Source of the DNA: Bacillota bacterium
Lineage (GTDB): Bacteria; Bacillota_A; Clostridia; Lachnospirales; Lachnospiraceae
Direction: 5' to 3'
NCBI GenBank assembly: GCA_023443625.1
Contig: JAEZTQ010000105.1
Location: 5,488 to 69,487 of the forward strand
Length of the DNA: 64,000 nucleotides
Below are positions 39,759 to 48,805 of the stretch, piece after piece. A program made the position numbers and the translations under genes. How positions within the stretch are numbered: the stretch's first letter is position 1; each line of letters starts with the position of its first letter. The notes under the pieces were generated by a model. That model saw nothing but the letters and a program-made list of their open reading frames with translations, was not told the DNA's origin and made no database searches.

Positions 39759-40670
39759 TTATACCACCTGTGCAAAGCAGGAATTCAAGGCCTCAGATAC
39801 AGTATAGCTAATACGCTTTACAGATTCATCAATGTTTTTAGGTGTTACAAACATATTTTCGATTTGTTGATTCCTTACCTCTGAGATAAATTTATCAATA
39901 TCTCCTTCCTCAAAGCCGTTGTTCTGCATATAGGCGGTCATGGTATCTGCAACTATAGTAGCTGCATCCACAACTGTGGGTACACCAAGAGCAATCACTT
40001 TGGTTTCCAAACTTTCTTCATTAAATGCTTTACGATTATTGCCTACGCCGGAGCCGGGACTTATACCCGTATCCGTAAGCTGAACCGTAGTATTTACTCT
40101 GCTTACACTCCTAGAAGCCAATGCATCTATAACAATAAGAAGCTTTGGTTTGGTTTCTTTAATAATTCCCTTGATAATCTCAACTGTCTCCATCCCTGTC
40201 TGAGCCATGACTCCCGGAGAGATAGCACTGACATTACCCAAATGATTCTTTTCCTTAAACTCATTTCCATACTCATGGATTAGGTGCCTAGTGACAAAGA
40301 GGTTATCCACTACCTTAGGTCCTATGGAATCCGGGGTTACCTCACGATTGCCCAGACCAACCACCAGAACCTCTTCCCTTTTTAAATCACCTGCTAAAGT
40401 CTTAAGCTCCTTCGCTATTACATCTGAAATCTCTTTATTATAACCATCATCTCCTTGATTCATATCCGGAGCTTCTATGGTTATATAGGTCCCCATGGGC
40501 TTTTGCATAGCCTTCGCACCTTTTTTATCTTTAATTACAACAGTAGAAACACGGATATTATGTTTTTCGTCATAATCCTCCCATAATTCAACTCCCTTTA
40601 TCTCTACATCATCCTCTGGAAAGCTCTCGCGTACTTCCAGCGCCAAGTCAGTTCTTATATTTGCATTCAC
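39759..40670 (-). CDS. gpr: GPR germination endopeptidase
   Basis: Protease that degrades small acid-soluble spore proteins during germination; 303 residues. Seen: propeptide-like N-terminus (NIRTDLALEVRESFPEDDVE), TYITIEAPDMNQGDDGYNKE, LVVGLGNREVTPDSIGPKVV, VSAISPGVMAQTGMETVEII, KLLIVIDALASRSVSRVNTT and ALGVPTVVDAATIVADTMTA. Start is GTG, with GGAGG 9 nt upstream. Divergent from rpsT, upstream of spoIIP (220-nt gap). Confidence 0.96.
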   Translation of the reverse strand: MNANIRTDLALEVRESFPEDDVEIKGVELWEDYDEKHNIRVSTVVIKDKKGAKAMQKPMGTYITIEAPDMNQGDDGYNKEISDVIAKELKTLAGDLKREEVLVVGLGNREVTPDSIGPKVVDNLFVTRHLIHEYGNEFKEKNHLGNVSAISPGVMAQTGMETVEIIKGIIKETKPKLLIVIDALASRSVSRVNTTVQLTDTGISPGSGVGNNRKAFNEESLETKVIALGVPTVVDAATIVADTMTAYMQNNGFEEGDIDKFISEVRNQQIENMFVTPKNIDESVKRISYTVSEALNSCFAQVV

Positions 40671-40731
40671 TGGGTATATCCTCCAAGACTATATTTGTTT
40701 ATATTTTCTGCAAAGTTTTTAAAAATATGTA

Positions 40732-40760
40732 TTGACAGAACAAATCCAATGAACTACTAT
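40732..40760 (+). promoter_or_regulatory. Sigma-A promoter of rpsT
   Basis: TTGACA (40732-40737), 17-bp spacer, TACTAT (40755-40760); a TATAAT overlaps just after at longer spacing. A leader of about 135 nt precedes rpsT. Confidence 0.75.
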
Positions 40761-40906
40761 ATAATAGTATGTTTCCATTAGAGCGTCCGTGTCCGGATTT
40801 AATGAAACAAGTATTCGAACAACCAATTAGCAAGATAACATCTCACTCTCAATTTGATGTCCTTGATATAATGGTTGAAATTAATTTATAGTTGGAGGTG
40901 TACGAA

Positions 40907-41170
40907 TTGGCTAACATTAAATCTTCTAAAAAAAGAATTTTAGTTAATGAGGCTAAAACTGCTAGAAATAAGCAAATAAAGTCCAAGGTTAAGACTATGG
41001 TGAAGAAAGTAGATGCAGCAATTGCTGCAAGCGATAAGGATCTTGCAAAGGCTAGCTTAGTTAACGCTGTTGCTGAGATTGATAAGGCTTGCTCCAAAGG
41101 TGTATTCCACAAGAATACAGCTGCAAGAAAAGTTTCCCGCTTATCCAAGGCTATTAATAATATCGCGTAA
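40907..41170 (+). CDS. rpsT: 30S ribosomal protein S20
   Basis: Primary 16S rRNA-binding protein of the 30S subunit, 87 residues, Lys/Ala-rich helical bundle: LANIKSSKKRILVNEAKTAR at the start, then KAVFHKNTAARKVSRL-like CSKGVFHKNTAARKVSRLSK. The start is TTG at 40907-40909, 8 nt after GGAGG, which matches the universal start MANIKSSKKR; an ATG five codons earlier overlaps the ribosome site. The only plus-strand gene in the first 42 kb. E. coli rpsT also uses a weak UUG start as part of autoregulation; whether that holds here is inference. Confidence 0.97.
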   Translation: MANIKSSKKRILVNEAKTARNKQIKSKVKTMVKKVDAAIAASDKDLAKASLVNAVAEIDKACSKGVFHKNTAARKVSRLSKAINNIA

Positions 41171-41190
41171 TTTAATGATTGAATTTGATT

Positions 41191-41230
41191 ACACCTTGAA
41201 AATGACAACCCGCATTTTCAAGGTGTTTTT
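41191..41230 (+). terminator. Intrinsic terminator of rpsT
   Basis: ACACCTTGAAAATG (41191-41204) pairs with CATTTTCAAGGTGT (41213-41226), followed by TTTTT. It sits at the tail-to-tail junction with the mocR-type gene. Confidence 0.93.
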
Positions 41231-41240
41231 ACATTAATTC

Positions 41241-42647
41241 TTAAAGTAACAACTCTCTCTCATCTTCACTCTCAAGAATTCTTTTTAATATCTTAATTCC
41301 TTTCTCAAACTCGTAAGGATTTCTGGCTGCAGTTACAGATATTCTTACAGCTCTTTTATCCTGGGAATTACCTACAAGAAACCGTTCACCAGAGTAGACT
41401 TGAACCCCTTCATTCTTGGCACAGATTTCAAAGCTTTTTCCAGTAAAGACCTTGGGTAGAAGTATCCACCGAAAGGGACAGTATTCCTCTCCCATTACTT
41501 GATAATCACCCAAATGACGATTTACAATTTCATTCTGCTCTTTGGTATAAACTCTTCTCTCAGCAGCAATTTTGTCTGCATTTTGTGTATGGATCAACCG
41601 AGCTGCTAATTCCAGTAAGAAGGGGGACTGGGAGATATTTAAGTTATATAATCCCATGGAAATCTCCTTACGATATCTTTCAGGGGCTGCAATAAAAGCC
41701 AAGCGTAATCCTGGAGAAATTATTTTGGAAAGGCTTAATATATAGATTGTTTGTTCTTTGGCATAGGAGGCAACAGGAGCCATAGGATTTTCTTTCAACA
41801 TGCTATTAATCCCATCTTCTATCACAATAATATTATAGCGTCTGGCTACCTCTCCTATCATTATTCTGGTTTGTACACTCATACTATGGGTTGTTGGGTT
41901 ATGAAAGTCTGGAATAATATATAAGCCTTTTATCTTTTCATTCCTACAGGCATTGATTAAGCCTTCTTCAGAAACTTCATTCCCAGACCATTCAATGGGT
42001 ACTAATACAATACCTAGCATCTTAGCTGCGGTTTTAATACCCGGATAGGTTATGGGATCTGTTCCAATCCTATCTCCTGCTTTAAATAATGAGGATAAAA
42101 CAGCAGCAATCCCATTCTGTCCACCAGCGGAAAATAATATCTCATCTGGTTCTGCTATATAATTCGCCTTTTTCATCCATTTAACTGCGGCCTCCTTCTG
42201 CCAAGGTCCCCCACCATTTATCCCATATTGAAACATCTTATCTGCTTCCGGCTCCATAATCATCTTCTGCAAATACTCTACCATTGTTTTATTGGGTTGA
42301 GAATGAGGGAGAATAGCTCCCATCTCAATCATCTGCGAATGCTCTGGGTTAGGACTTAATATATGGCTAGTACCAGCATCGGAGGATACATAGGTACCAT
42401 TCCCTACGGAGGCACAGATTAAACCATTTTGTTCACAGAGTTTAAAAGCTCTAGATACCGTACTTAAATTTATATCCAAGAAATCCGCCAGTTCCCTTTG
42501 AGGAGGTAGCTTTGTTCCTGGCATTAATTTGCCTCCTTTAATATCTTCCTCTAATAACTTAGCTAAGGCCTTATATAGAGGTCCCTCCGACCTGTTTAAG
42601 CTTGGTTTCCAACTCATGGGATAGTTTTCAAATGAATTAATGGGCAT
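41241..42647 (-). CDS. MocR-type regulator (GntR HTH + aminotransferase domain)
   Basis: 468-residue PLP-binding transcription factor. Residues 15-85 form a GntR winged helix (LAKLLEEDIKGGKLMPGTKL, LADFLDINLSTVSRAFKLCE); residues 110-460 are a class I aminotransferase-like domain with YILSLSKIISPGLRLAFIAA (PLP Lys in SLSK) and PDFHNPTTHSM. Such regulators sense PLP or an amino-acid derivative and often control a divergent gene; here the divergent neighbour is an aminotransferase 335 bp away with palindromic sequences between. GGAGG precedes the ATG. Confidence 0.92.
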   Translation of the reverse strand: MPINSFENYPMSWKPSLNRSEGPLYKALAKLLEEDIKGGKLMPGTKLPPQRELADFLDINLSTVSRAFKLCEQNGLICASVGNGTYVSSDAGTSHILSPNPEHSQMIEMGAILPHSQPNKTMVEYLQKMIMEPEADKMFQYGINGGGPWQKEAAVKWMKKANYIAEPDEILFSAGGQNGIAAVLSSLFKAGDRIGTDPITYPGIKTAAKMLGIVLVPIEWSGNEVSEEGLINACRNEKIKGLYIIPDFHNPTTHSMSVQTRIMIGEVARRYNIIVIEDGINSMLKENPMAPVASYAKEQTIYILSLSKIISPGLRLAFIAAPERYRKEISMGLYNLNISQSPFLLELAARLIHTQNADKIAAERRVYTKEQNEIVNRHLGDYQVMGEEYCPFRWILLPKVFTGKSFEICAKNEGVQVYSGERFLVGNSQDKRAVRISVTAARNPYEFEKGIKILKRILESEDERELLL

Positions 42648-42692
42648 ATAATCCTCCTATAGGATGACATTTAGATTTTTCCAAACATCCTT

Positions 42693-42718
42693 TGCATACA
42701 ATTATATAATTGTATGCA
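42693..42718. promoter_or_regulatory. 26-bp perfect palindrome, candidate MocR operator
   Basis: TGCATACAATTA followed by TATAATTGTATGCA forms a perfect palindrome about 45 bp upstream of the mocR-type start. Its half ATTGTATGCA recurs as ATTGTTTTGCA and ATTGTTTGCATA near the divergent promoter (42871-42903). Confidence 0.7.
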
Positions 42719-42870
42719 TCAATATGCAATACATTATATATATATTCCTTCTTTATATTAATCTGGGTATCTTTGAAATATCTACGAGAATGTCTAGAGA
42801 AACATCCTATTTTCCTTAAGCCCAATGTACACATCCAATTAGTACCTTAAGGAATGGGCCCAATTACAAA

Positions 42871-42923
42871 ATTGTTTTGCACACACTTTTATTATTGTTT
42901 GCATATGAGAGAGATGTTATAAT
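42871..42923 (+). promoter_or_regulatory. Promoter and operator half-sites for the aminotransferase gene
   Basis: -35 TTGTTT (42895-42900), 17-bp spacer, -10 TATAAT (42918-42923). Two direct half-sites, ATTGTTTTGCACAC (42871) and ATTGTTTGCATATG (42894), about 22 bp apart (two helical turns), cover the -35 region. The remainder of the 335-bp gap shows no gene. Confidence 0.65.
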
Positions 42924-42982
42924 TGGAAAAATCTAATTGATACCTAAATATTTACTGAAGAAAAGAGAGGAGTAAGCAAATT

Positions 42983-44161
42983 ATGGATTTATATTCTGAC
43001 CGTATTAGAAAAACCAAGCCTTCCTTTACAAGAGAGATTTTGAAAGTAACAAATACAGCAAATGTCATATCCTTTGCTGGTGGCTTACCAAATCCCATCT
43101 CCTTCCCCTTAGAGGAATTAGCCAAAGCCTCCCAGCGTATCATCCAGTCTGGCAAAGATAAAGTATTTCAATACTCTACAACAGAGGGATATTTACCATT
43201 AAGACAATATATAGCTGACAGATACGAAACAAGGTTCGGGTTAAAATTCTCCCCTGATGATATTATGATTACCACCGGTTCTCAACAAGGACTAGATCTT
43301 ATAGGTAAAGTACTTCTGAATAAAGGGGATGGTGTCATCCTTGAAGAACCAGGATACTTAGGTGCTATTCAAGCCTTCTCCCTCTATGAACCTAACTTTA
43401 TTCCAGTCACCCTTGAAGAAGATGGCATAAATCTAGAAGAAATAGAAAAGGTACTGAAAACTCAATCAGCCAAAGTCTTTTACTGTGTTCCAAACTTTCA
43501 AAACCCTACTGGTCTTACCTATTCTAAAGAAAAAAGAAAAGCTTTATATCAGTTATTAGAAAAATATCAGGTGGTACTTATTGAAGACGATCCCTATAGT
43601 GAATTGATCTTTGAGGGAGAAACCCTCCCCTATATTGGAGCAGACAAATTAGAATATAGTGTATTATTTGGATCCTTCTCTAAAACCATAAGTCCAGGGC
43701 TACGAATTGGTTATGTTTGCACGAAGAATAAAACACTGATGAATCATTTAAATACTGCCAAACAAGGTTCTGATCTTCACACAAATATCTTCTCCCAGTA
43801 TCTTATTCATGATTATTTAGAGCATAACGATTACAATAATCATATTAATAAAATCAAATCCATGTACCATGAACAGAGCAAATCCATGCTTTCTGCTATG
43901 CAAAAGCATTTTCCCTCCTTTGTTTCATGGACCACCCCACTTGGAGGAATGTTTATGTGGGCAACTCTTCATAATGGATTGGCAGCCATGGATTTATTAG
44001 AAAAGACTAAGGAGGCAAAGGTACTATTTGTACCAGGAGATCCTTTTTACACTAGTAAGCAAGGAGTGAACACCCTCAGGTTAAACTATACCAATTCCCA
44101 CAAGGAAGCCATCGAAGAAGGGATTCATCGTTTGGGAGATATCATTAAGCAATATGCTTAA
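42983..44161 (+). CDS. PLP aminotransferase, LysN/MocR-target type
   Basis: Class I/II aminotransferase of 392 residues, similar to 2-aminoadipate and multi-substrate aminotransferases (LysN/ARO8 group). Seen: ISFAGGLPNPISFPLEELAK, YSTTEGYLPLRQYIADRYET, ITTGSQQGLDLIGKVLLNKG, VPNFQNPTGLTYSKEKRKAL, the PLP lysine in LFGSFSKTISPGLRIGYVCT and FVPGDPFY. GGAG precedes the ATG. Divergently arranged with the MocR-type gene, which probably controls it. Substrate is not determined. Confidence 0.9.
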   Translation: MDLYSDRIRKTKPSFTREILKVTNTANVISFAGGLPNPISFPLEELAKASQRIIQSGKDKVFQYSTTEGYLPLRQYIADRYETRFGLKFSPDDIMITTGSQQGLDLIGKVLLNKGDGVILEEPGYLGAIQAFSLYEPNFIPVTLEEDGINLEEIEKVLKTQSAKVFYCVPNFQNPTGLTYSKEKRKALYQLLEKYQVVLIEDDPYSELIFEGETLPYIGADKLEYSVLFGSFSKTISPGLRIGYVCTKNKTLMNHLNTAKQGSDLHTNIFSQYLIHDYLEHNDYNNHINKIKSMYHEQSKSMLSAMQKHFPSFVSWTTPLGGMFMWATLHNGLAAMDLLEKTKEAKVLFVPGDPFYTSKQGVNTLRLNYTNSHKEAIEEGIHRLGDIIKQYA

Positions 44162-44175
44162 TTAAGACAGAAAAT

Positions 44176-44217
44176 CAGGTGGCAGGTCAAGTCTTTTATG
44201 ACTTAGCCTGTCACCTG
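44176..44217 (+). terminator. Intrinsic terminator of the aminotransferase gene
   Basis: CAGGTG-CAGG-AGTC pairs with GACT-CCTG-CACCTG (44176-44217), small bulges, then TTATTTTACTTTTATTTT. Confidence 0.85.
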
Positions 44218-44298
44218 TTATTTTACTTTTATTTTACTTTTATTTCACTGTTACTTTACTGTTATTTCACTGTTATTTCACTTATTTTACTGTTATTC
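44218..44298. repeat. Short tandem repeat, 10-11-bp unit
   Basis: Eight units of TTATTTTACTG / TTATTTCACTG directly after the terminator and before the end of the YcdB/SLH gene. Confidence 0.75.
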
Positions 44299-44319
44299 AA
44301 TTTTACAAATCATAAGGGT

Positions 44320-46641
44320 TTAATAATATAATCCCTTTTGCTGTACATTTACATAATTAAGAATATAGTCTATTGCTTCATATCTGCTTATATTACTTTG
44401 AGGATTAAAGTAGTTATTGCTGTCTCCTCCCATAATTCCCAATCCTTTGACCAAAGCTACAGCTCCAATATTCTTCTTGCTAATGCTAGCTTCGTCCCCA
44501 TAGCCTGTAGTATAAATTCCCTTAAGATCAGCTAATTTCTCAAGTCCTAATTTATTAATTAATAAAGATGCAAAATCCTCTCGTGTTATAAAATTATTAT
44601 CACTATCTGATACTTCGCTTCTACTATAACCAATATTTGATATAAGAGTATTGATTTCACCAAGGGTAATCTTCTGATCAGGTAAAAAGTTCTCTCCCTC
44701 AAAACCAATATTCATATCAGCTAATAGTAGTATATTACGGTTTTTTGAGGAATTGTCGATATCCTTATATTCATATGGCTTTCTTACAGTATATTCCTTA
44801 CCATTATAGTCTAATTGCTTTCCTGTAAAAGGTGAAATAGAGGAAGGATATATATCTGGACGATATACGAGTCTAATCTCATAATCCGTCTTTAATAATT
44901 CTAATTGATCGTATAATCCTGCTGCATAATATACTTTTGCCTTCTCATTATAGGAGGCATCATAATTCATCTGATTAATCTGATTAATCTCATATTTAAG
45001 CCCAAAACCATCAAGATTTAAATAAGCTTTCATGGCATCTTCTGCACTTATAACACCCTTAGTAGCTTCAAATTCTATATTACTGTCCCAATAGGAACCA
45101 TAAGAATATATCTTGCCGCTAACTCCATCGACAGAACCGTAGATACTGTTATAAGGATATTCTACTCCCTCATTCACCCTATGGTATTGATAATTATAAC
45201 CACCATATACAGGGCTTTCCTCTTTCGTGTAATAAGCAATATAATCATTGGCTTCGTTTGCCAATACAGAATTTTTAAATCTGTCAGGAATCTGAGCTTT
45301 TGCAAACTTCTCAAATACCTCTTTTCCCTTTTCTTTATCATAGGTTATTTTAACAGTTTTCCATTTATCCTTGGCAATATCATAATTACTCTTCACAGTG
45401 GAGTCAAACTGTAATATCTTACCTGTTTTTGCATCTACTGAAGCATAGGCATAAGCTCTATAAGTATCTGTATCAACAGAATAATCTATTATTCTTGGAT
45501 CATTAAATTCGATATTCCATACATAGACGGATTTATTGCCAGCATCCCAGCTCTTTTGTAGTACCGCATTATAGGAAGTTAAAGTATCCTCCATATATAA
45601 AGCCTTATTACCAGTTATTTTCTTAATCGCATCCGATTTAGATATCATATTCTTTAATTCATCTATCTTGGCAATCTCTTCCTCTGTAAGAACATTGGAA
45701 TTACTTCCTCCCATATCCATTGCTGCAGCCTCTTCCTTTGTGGACCCAGTCTTAGCCAAGGAGCTGCCAATCCATTGATTCATGTTATGATATACCTCTC
45801 CTGATTTTGCATCTACAGAGATATAGTCCTGGGTGGGAACATAGACTAAATATGCTTTAGTTTTTGTATCATCATTTTTATCATAAGTATAATCATTATA
45901 TGATCGATACACTAGCTTCATCTTCATATTATTATGAATAATCTCGGATGCTTTCTCCTTTGTAATCTTAGCCTGACCAGATGGCACTTCTTCATCATAA
46001 AGCCAGTTAATATATAGATAGGATACTTCACCCGTTACACTACTCACCGCCACAGAGAGATTATTATCCGGAAAATCAACTCCATTATTTCTTCTTTGAT
46101 AATTATAAATGTAATTACCGCTGTAAATACTGTCATATTCTGCATCAATAAACTTTATGGAGGACATAATATCTGGAGCAACTTTCTTAATAAACGCATC
46201 TGCACTACTCTTAAGTTCATCTTTTAAATACTTAGCAATTCCTCTGCCTTCAATAGAATGATCATATTTACTATAGCTTGTGATGCGATATTTTTCATCG
46301 CAGCTGACATAGATATTGGCATAGGAGTTGGGATTTCTCCACGTAAAAGCCCAGTAAGCATTTGTATATATATTCGATGGATTATAATAATAATCAAAAT
46401 CCGAATAATCCTTTGGTATTTCAATTAATTTCTTAACAGCATTAAGAGCACGATCTAATTCAGTTGCCGTTACCTCCGTTGCTTTTGCCTCAGTGGTTTT
46501 GCTGGTAATTTCTTCACTGGCTACGGGTGTGGCCTCTGTAACTGCATCTACATTAGTAGCTGCCAACACCTGCTTGCTTTCTACTGGTAGTGCAGAAGAG
46601 AGAATAGCTATACTAATCAGTAATGCAAAGATTTTTTTCAT
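44320..46641 (-). CDS. Secreted YcdB/YcdC-domain protein with SLH repeats
   Basis: 773-residue exported protein. Residues 1-28 are a signal peptide (KKIFALLISIAILSSALPVE, cut near VLAAT); a Thr/Glu-rich linker follows, then repeated YcdB/YcdC (PepSY-like) modules marked by KITKEKASEIIHN, SVDAKSGEVYHN, SVDAKTGKILQFDS, VDGVSGKIYSYGSYWDS and SAEDAMKAYLNLDGFGLKYE. The C-terminal 130 residues look like S-layer homology repeats (ILLLADMNIGFEGENFLPD, VALVKGLGIMGGDSNNYFNP, ISRYEAIDYILNYV), which hold proteins to secondary wall polymers. Function of these modules is unclear. Ribosome site AAAGGAG precedes the ATG. Confidence 0.87.
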   Translation of the reverse strand: MKKIFALLISIAILSSALPVESKQVLAATNVDAVTEATPVASEEITSKTTEAKATEVTATELDRALNAVKKLIEIPKDYSDFDYYYNPSNIYTNAYWAFTWRNPNSYANIYVSCDEKYRITSYSKYDHSIEGRGIAKYLKDELKSSADAFIKKVAPDIMSSIKFIDAEYDSIYSGNYIYNYQRRNNGVDFPDNNLSVAVSSVTGEVSYLYINWLYDEEVPSGQAKITKEKASEIIHNNMKMKLVYRSYNDYTYDKNDDTKTKAYLVYVPTQDYISVDAKSGEVYHNMNQWIGSSLAKTGSTKEEAAAMDMGGSNSNVLTEEEIAKIDELKNMISKSDAIKKITGNKALYMEDTLTSYNAVLQKSWDAGNKSVYVWNIEFNDPRIIDYSVDTDTYRAYAYASVDAKTGKILQFDSTVKSNYDIAKDKWKTVKITYDKEKGKEVFEKFAKAQIPDRFKNSVLANEANDYIAYYTKEESPVYGGYNYQYHRVNEGVEYPYNSIYGSVDGVSGKIYSYGSYWDSNIEFEATKGVISAEDAMKAYLNLDGFGLKYEINQINQMNYDASYNEKAKVYYAAGLYDQLELLKTDYEIRLVYRPDIYPSSISPFTGKQLDYNGKEYTVRKPYEYKDIDNSSKNRNILLLADMNIGFEGENFLPDQKITLGEINTLISNIGYSRSEVSDSDNNFITREDFASLLINKLGLEKLADLKGIYTTGYGDEASISKKNIGAVALVKGLGIMGGDSNNYFNPQSNISRYEAIDYILNYVNVQQKGLYY

Positions 46642-46759
46642 AAATATCTCCTTTCATATCATGTATTTAAGTATATTTATATCACAACAATTAGACGACG
46701 TAAAATAATCCATAGTTTCATATTATTTCTAATAACCTAATATATTTATAGCTTATCTA

Positions 46760-46921
46760 CTAATTCTTATTTTTCTTCTTTTTATGTGCCCTGATAAGAT
46801 AAATAGAACCAAGGCAAGTAAACATTGACCCTAAAGCAATGTTGGTAGGATTTCTTCCTATTATAGCCGCCATATACCAACATATCCCCGCTATAAAATA
46901 TAAGATAGCAACAGTATTCAT
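46760..46921 (-). CDS. 53-residue two-helix membrane peptide
   Basis: Short gene starting MNTVAILYFIAGICWYMAAI, with a second hydrophobic segment ALGSMFTCLGSIYLI and a basic tail RAHKKKKNKN. GGGAGG lies 5-6 nt before the ATG, which makes it a convincing gene despite its size. Two membrane helices with the Lys-rich end probably inside the cell. I do not recognise a named family. It stands alone between the YcdB/SLH gene and the oxidase gene; the 277 bp to the oxidase holds no other gene. Confidence 0.75.
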   Translation of the reverse strand: MNTVAILYFIAGICWYMAAIIGRNPTNIALGSMFTCLGSIYLIRAHKKKKNKN

Positions 46922-47198
46922 TTTCACCTCCCAATTCATTAAAAAATAGTATTGCTAATAATGTTCATTATAACCATCTAATGTAAATTATTCAATAGGT
47001 TATTGCCAACACCTTATTGCCTGTTATGTAGTTTCTTGTCACATTATATCATATTTTGTATAAAATATATTAGAATGCTTCATTCTTTATTTACCTTGTA
47101 ATAAATAAAATGCTTTATATTCTATATAAGTCTCAAAGATAATAAAGAATGTCATTCTTGGAATTATTTTATCTATCAAATATGAAAGGATGAGCATT

Positions 47199-48749
47199 AT
47201 GGCTCTAGAAAAATATGTGGACGCCCTACCTATACCTCCCATTATGAGACCGGAAGATAGAAGGGGCTGCCATACCAAATATACAGTCAGGATGAAAGAA
47301 TTCAAGCAAAAATTGCACAGAGACCTTCCTCCCACCATCTTGTGGGGATATGAAGGCATCTACCCTGGCCCTACAATAATTGCTCAGCGTGATGAGACTG
47401 TCAGAGTAAAATGGGAGAATCATCTTCCCGTATCCCATCATTTATTACCTGTAGATACTACAGTCCATGGTGCTGGTCCTGATACACCCAAGGTACGAAC
47501 CGTTGTACATTTACACGGTGCCAAGGTGGAAGCTGAAAGTGATGGATATCCGGAAGACTGGTTTACCAATGACTTTGAAATCGTATCGCCCAGCTTTAAG
47601 AATAAAGTATATCAATATACCAATCACCAGAGAGCCGCAACCCTATGGTATCATGATCATGCCATTGGTACAACAAGACTAAATGTATTTACTGGATTAG
47701 CAGGTTTTTATATTATCCATGATTGTGAAGAGCAAAATTTAAATCTTCCCTGCGGGGAATATGATATTCCTTTAATTATTCAGGATAAAACCTTTCATGA
47801 AGACGGCAGCCTCCTTTATCCCTCACAGCCGCCAAATCCTACCCCCGATTTACCAAATCCTTCTATTGTACCTGGATTTTTAGGAGACAATATATTAGTG
47901 AACGGGAAAATCTGGCCCTATTTAGAGGTAGAACCCAGAAAATATCGCTTCAGATTATTAAATGGGTCGAATACTCGTTTTTACGGACTAGAGCTTGAAG
48001 CCGATGAGGAGCAAACAGCACCAGCACTAACACAGATTGGAACAGACGGAGGATTATTAGAGAAGCCTGTAATCATGGATAGAATTGTTATTGCTCCTGC
48101 TGAGAGAGCTGAAATAATCATTGACTTTTCCGACTTTGCAGGCGAGGAATTTCGATTGATCAATTTACAGCCACCCTTTGATGTTAACACCACAGGTCAA
48201 GTAATGAAATTCAAGGTATCCTTGCCTTTAAGAAAATGTGATACCAGTACAGTACCAACCTTTTTAAGTCCCTTTTATCCACTTCCAGCAAAAGAAGCAG
48301 TTAAAGAACGCGATATGTTCTTTAGAGTATCTCTGGATAAATATGGCCGCCCTCATTTTATGCTCAATGGATTAATGTGGGATGATCCTATTACGGAAAA
48401 GCCCTTGCTAGGAAGTATTGAGATCTGGAATATCATTAATTCAGGGTTAGGAGTTCATCCTATCCATATACATCTGGTTCAGTTTCAGATTATTAGCAGA
48501 CAGCCTTTTGATGTAAATTTATATAATGGTCCTACCAACGAATTGAAATTTACCGGTCCTGCTGTGCCTCCAGATCCCAATGAGATTGGTTGGAAAGATA
48601 CCGTAAGAACACCACCTGGTTTTGTCACAAAACTCATTATGAGATTTGAAGGATATGCAGGTTTATATGTATGGCATTGTCATATATTAGAGCACGAAGA
48701 TTATGATATGATGCGACCCATAGAAGTAATTAGAGATGATAACTCCTAA
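47199..48749 (+). CDS. cotA: CotA-like multicopper oxidase (spore coat laccase type)
   Basis: 516-residue three-domain multicopper oxidase. All four copper motifs are seen: VVHLHGAKVEAESDGYPED, LWYHDHAIGTTRLNVFTGLA, GVHPIHIHLVQFQII and VWHCHILEHEDYDMMRP, giving T1 and T2/T3 copper ligands. No signal peptide, as in B. subtilis CotA, an outer-coat laccase/bilirubin oxidase. Start: the second ATG (MALEKYVDALP), 9 nt after AAAGG. Oxygen use by a spore protein of an anaerobe is plausible for dormant spores. Shares a terminator tail-to-tail with the dioxygenase gene. Confidence 0.92.
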   Translation: MALEKYVDALPIPPIMRPEDRRGCHTKYTVRMKEFKQKLHRDLPPTILWGYEGIYPGPTIIAQRDETVRVKWENHLPVSHHLLPVDTTVHGAGPDTPKVRTVVHLHGAKVEAESDGYPEDWFTNDFEIVSPSFKNKVYQYTNHQRAATLWYHDHAIGTTRLNVFTGLAGFYIIHDCEEQNLNLPCGEYDIPLIIQDKTFHEDGSLLYPSQPPNPTPDLPNPSIVPGFLGDNILVNGKIWPYLEVEPRKYRFRLLNGSNTRFYGLELEADEEQTAPALTQIGTDGGLLEKPVIMDRIVIAPAERAEIIIDFSDFAGEEFRLINLQPPFDVNTTGQVMKFKVSLPLRKCDTSTVPTFLSPFYPLPAKEAVKERDMFFRVSLDKYGRPHFMLNGLMWDDPITEKPLLGSIEIWNIINSGLGVHPIHIHLVQFQIISRQPFDVNLYNGPTNELKFTGPAVPPDPNEIGWKDTVRTPPGFVTKLIMRFEGYAGLYVWHCHILEHEDYDMMRPIEVIRDDNS

Positions 48750-48752
48750 GAA

Positions 48753-48805
48753 ATGACCAAATCCCCAGTTTCCTATCCGGAGTCTGGGGATTTGGTCATA
48801 TTTTA
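48753..48805 (+). terminator. Strong intrinsic terminator, probably bidirectional
   Basis: Perfect 16-bp stem ATGACCAAATCCCCAG (48753-48768) / CTGGGGATTTGGTCAT (48784-48799), then ATTTTATT on the plus strand. Convergent genes end on both sides. Confidence 0.93.

Noticed and set aside
42637..42834. Small minus-strand frame upstream of the MocR gene
   Set aside because: It overlaps the regulator start and runs through the palindrome; no ribosome site or family likeness.
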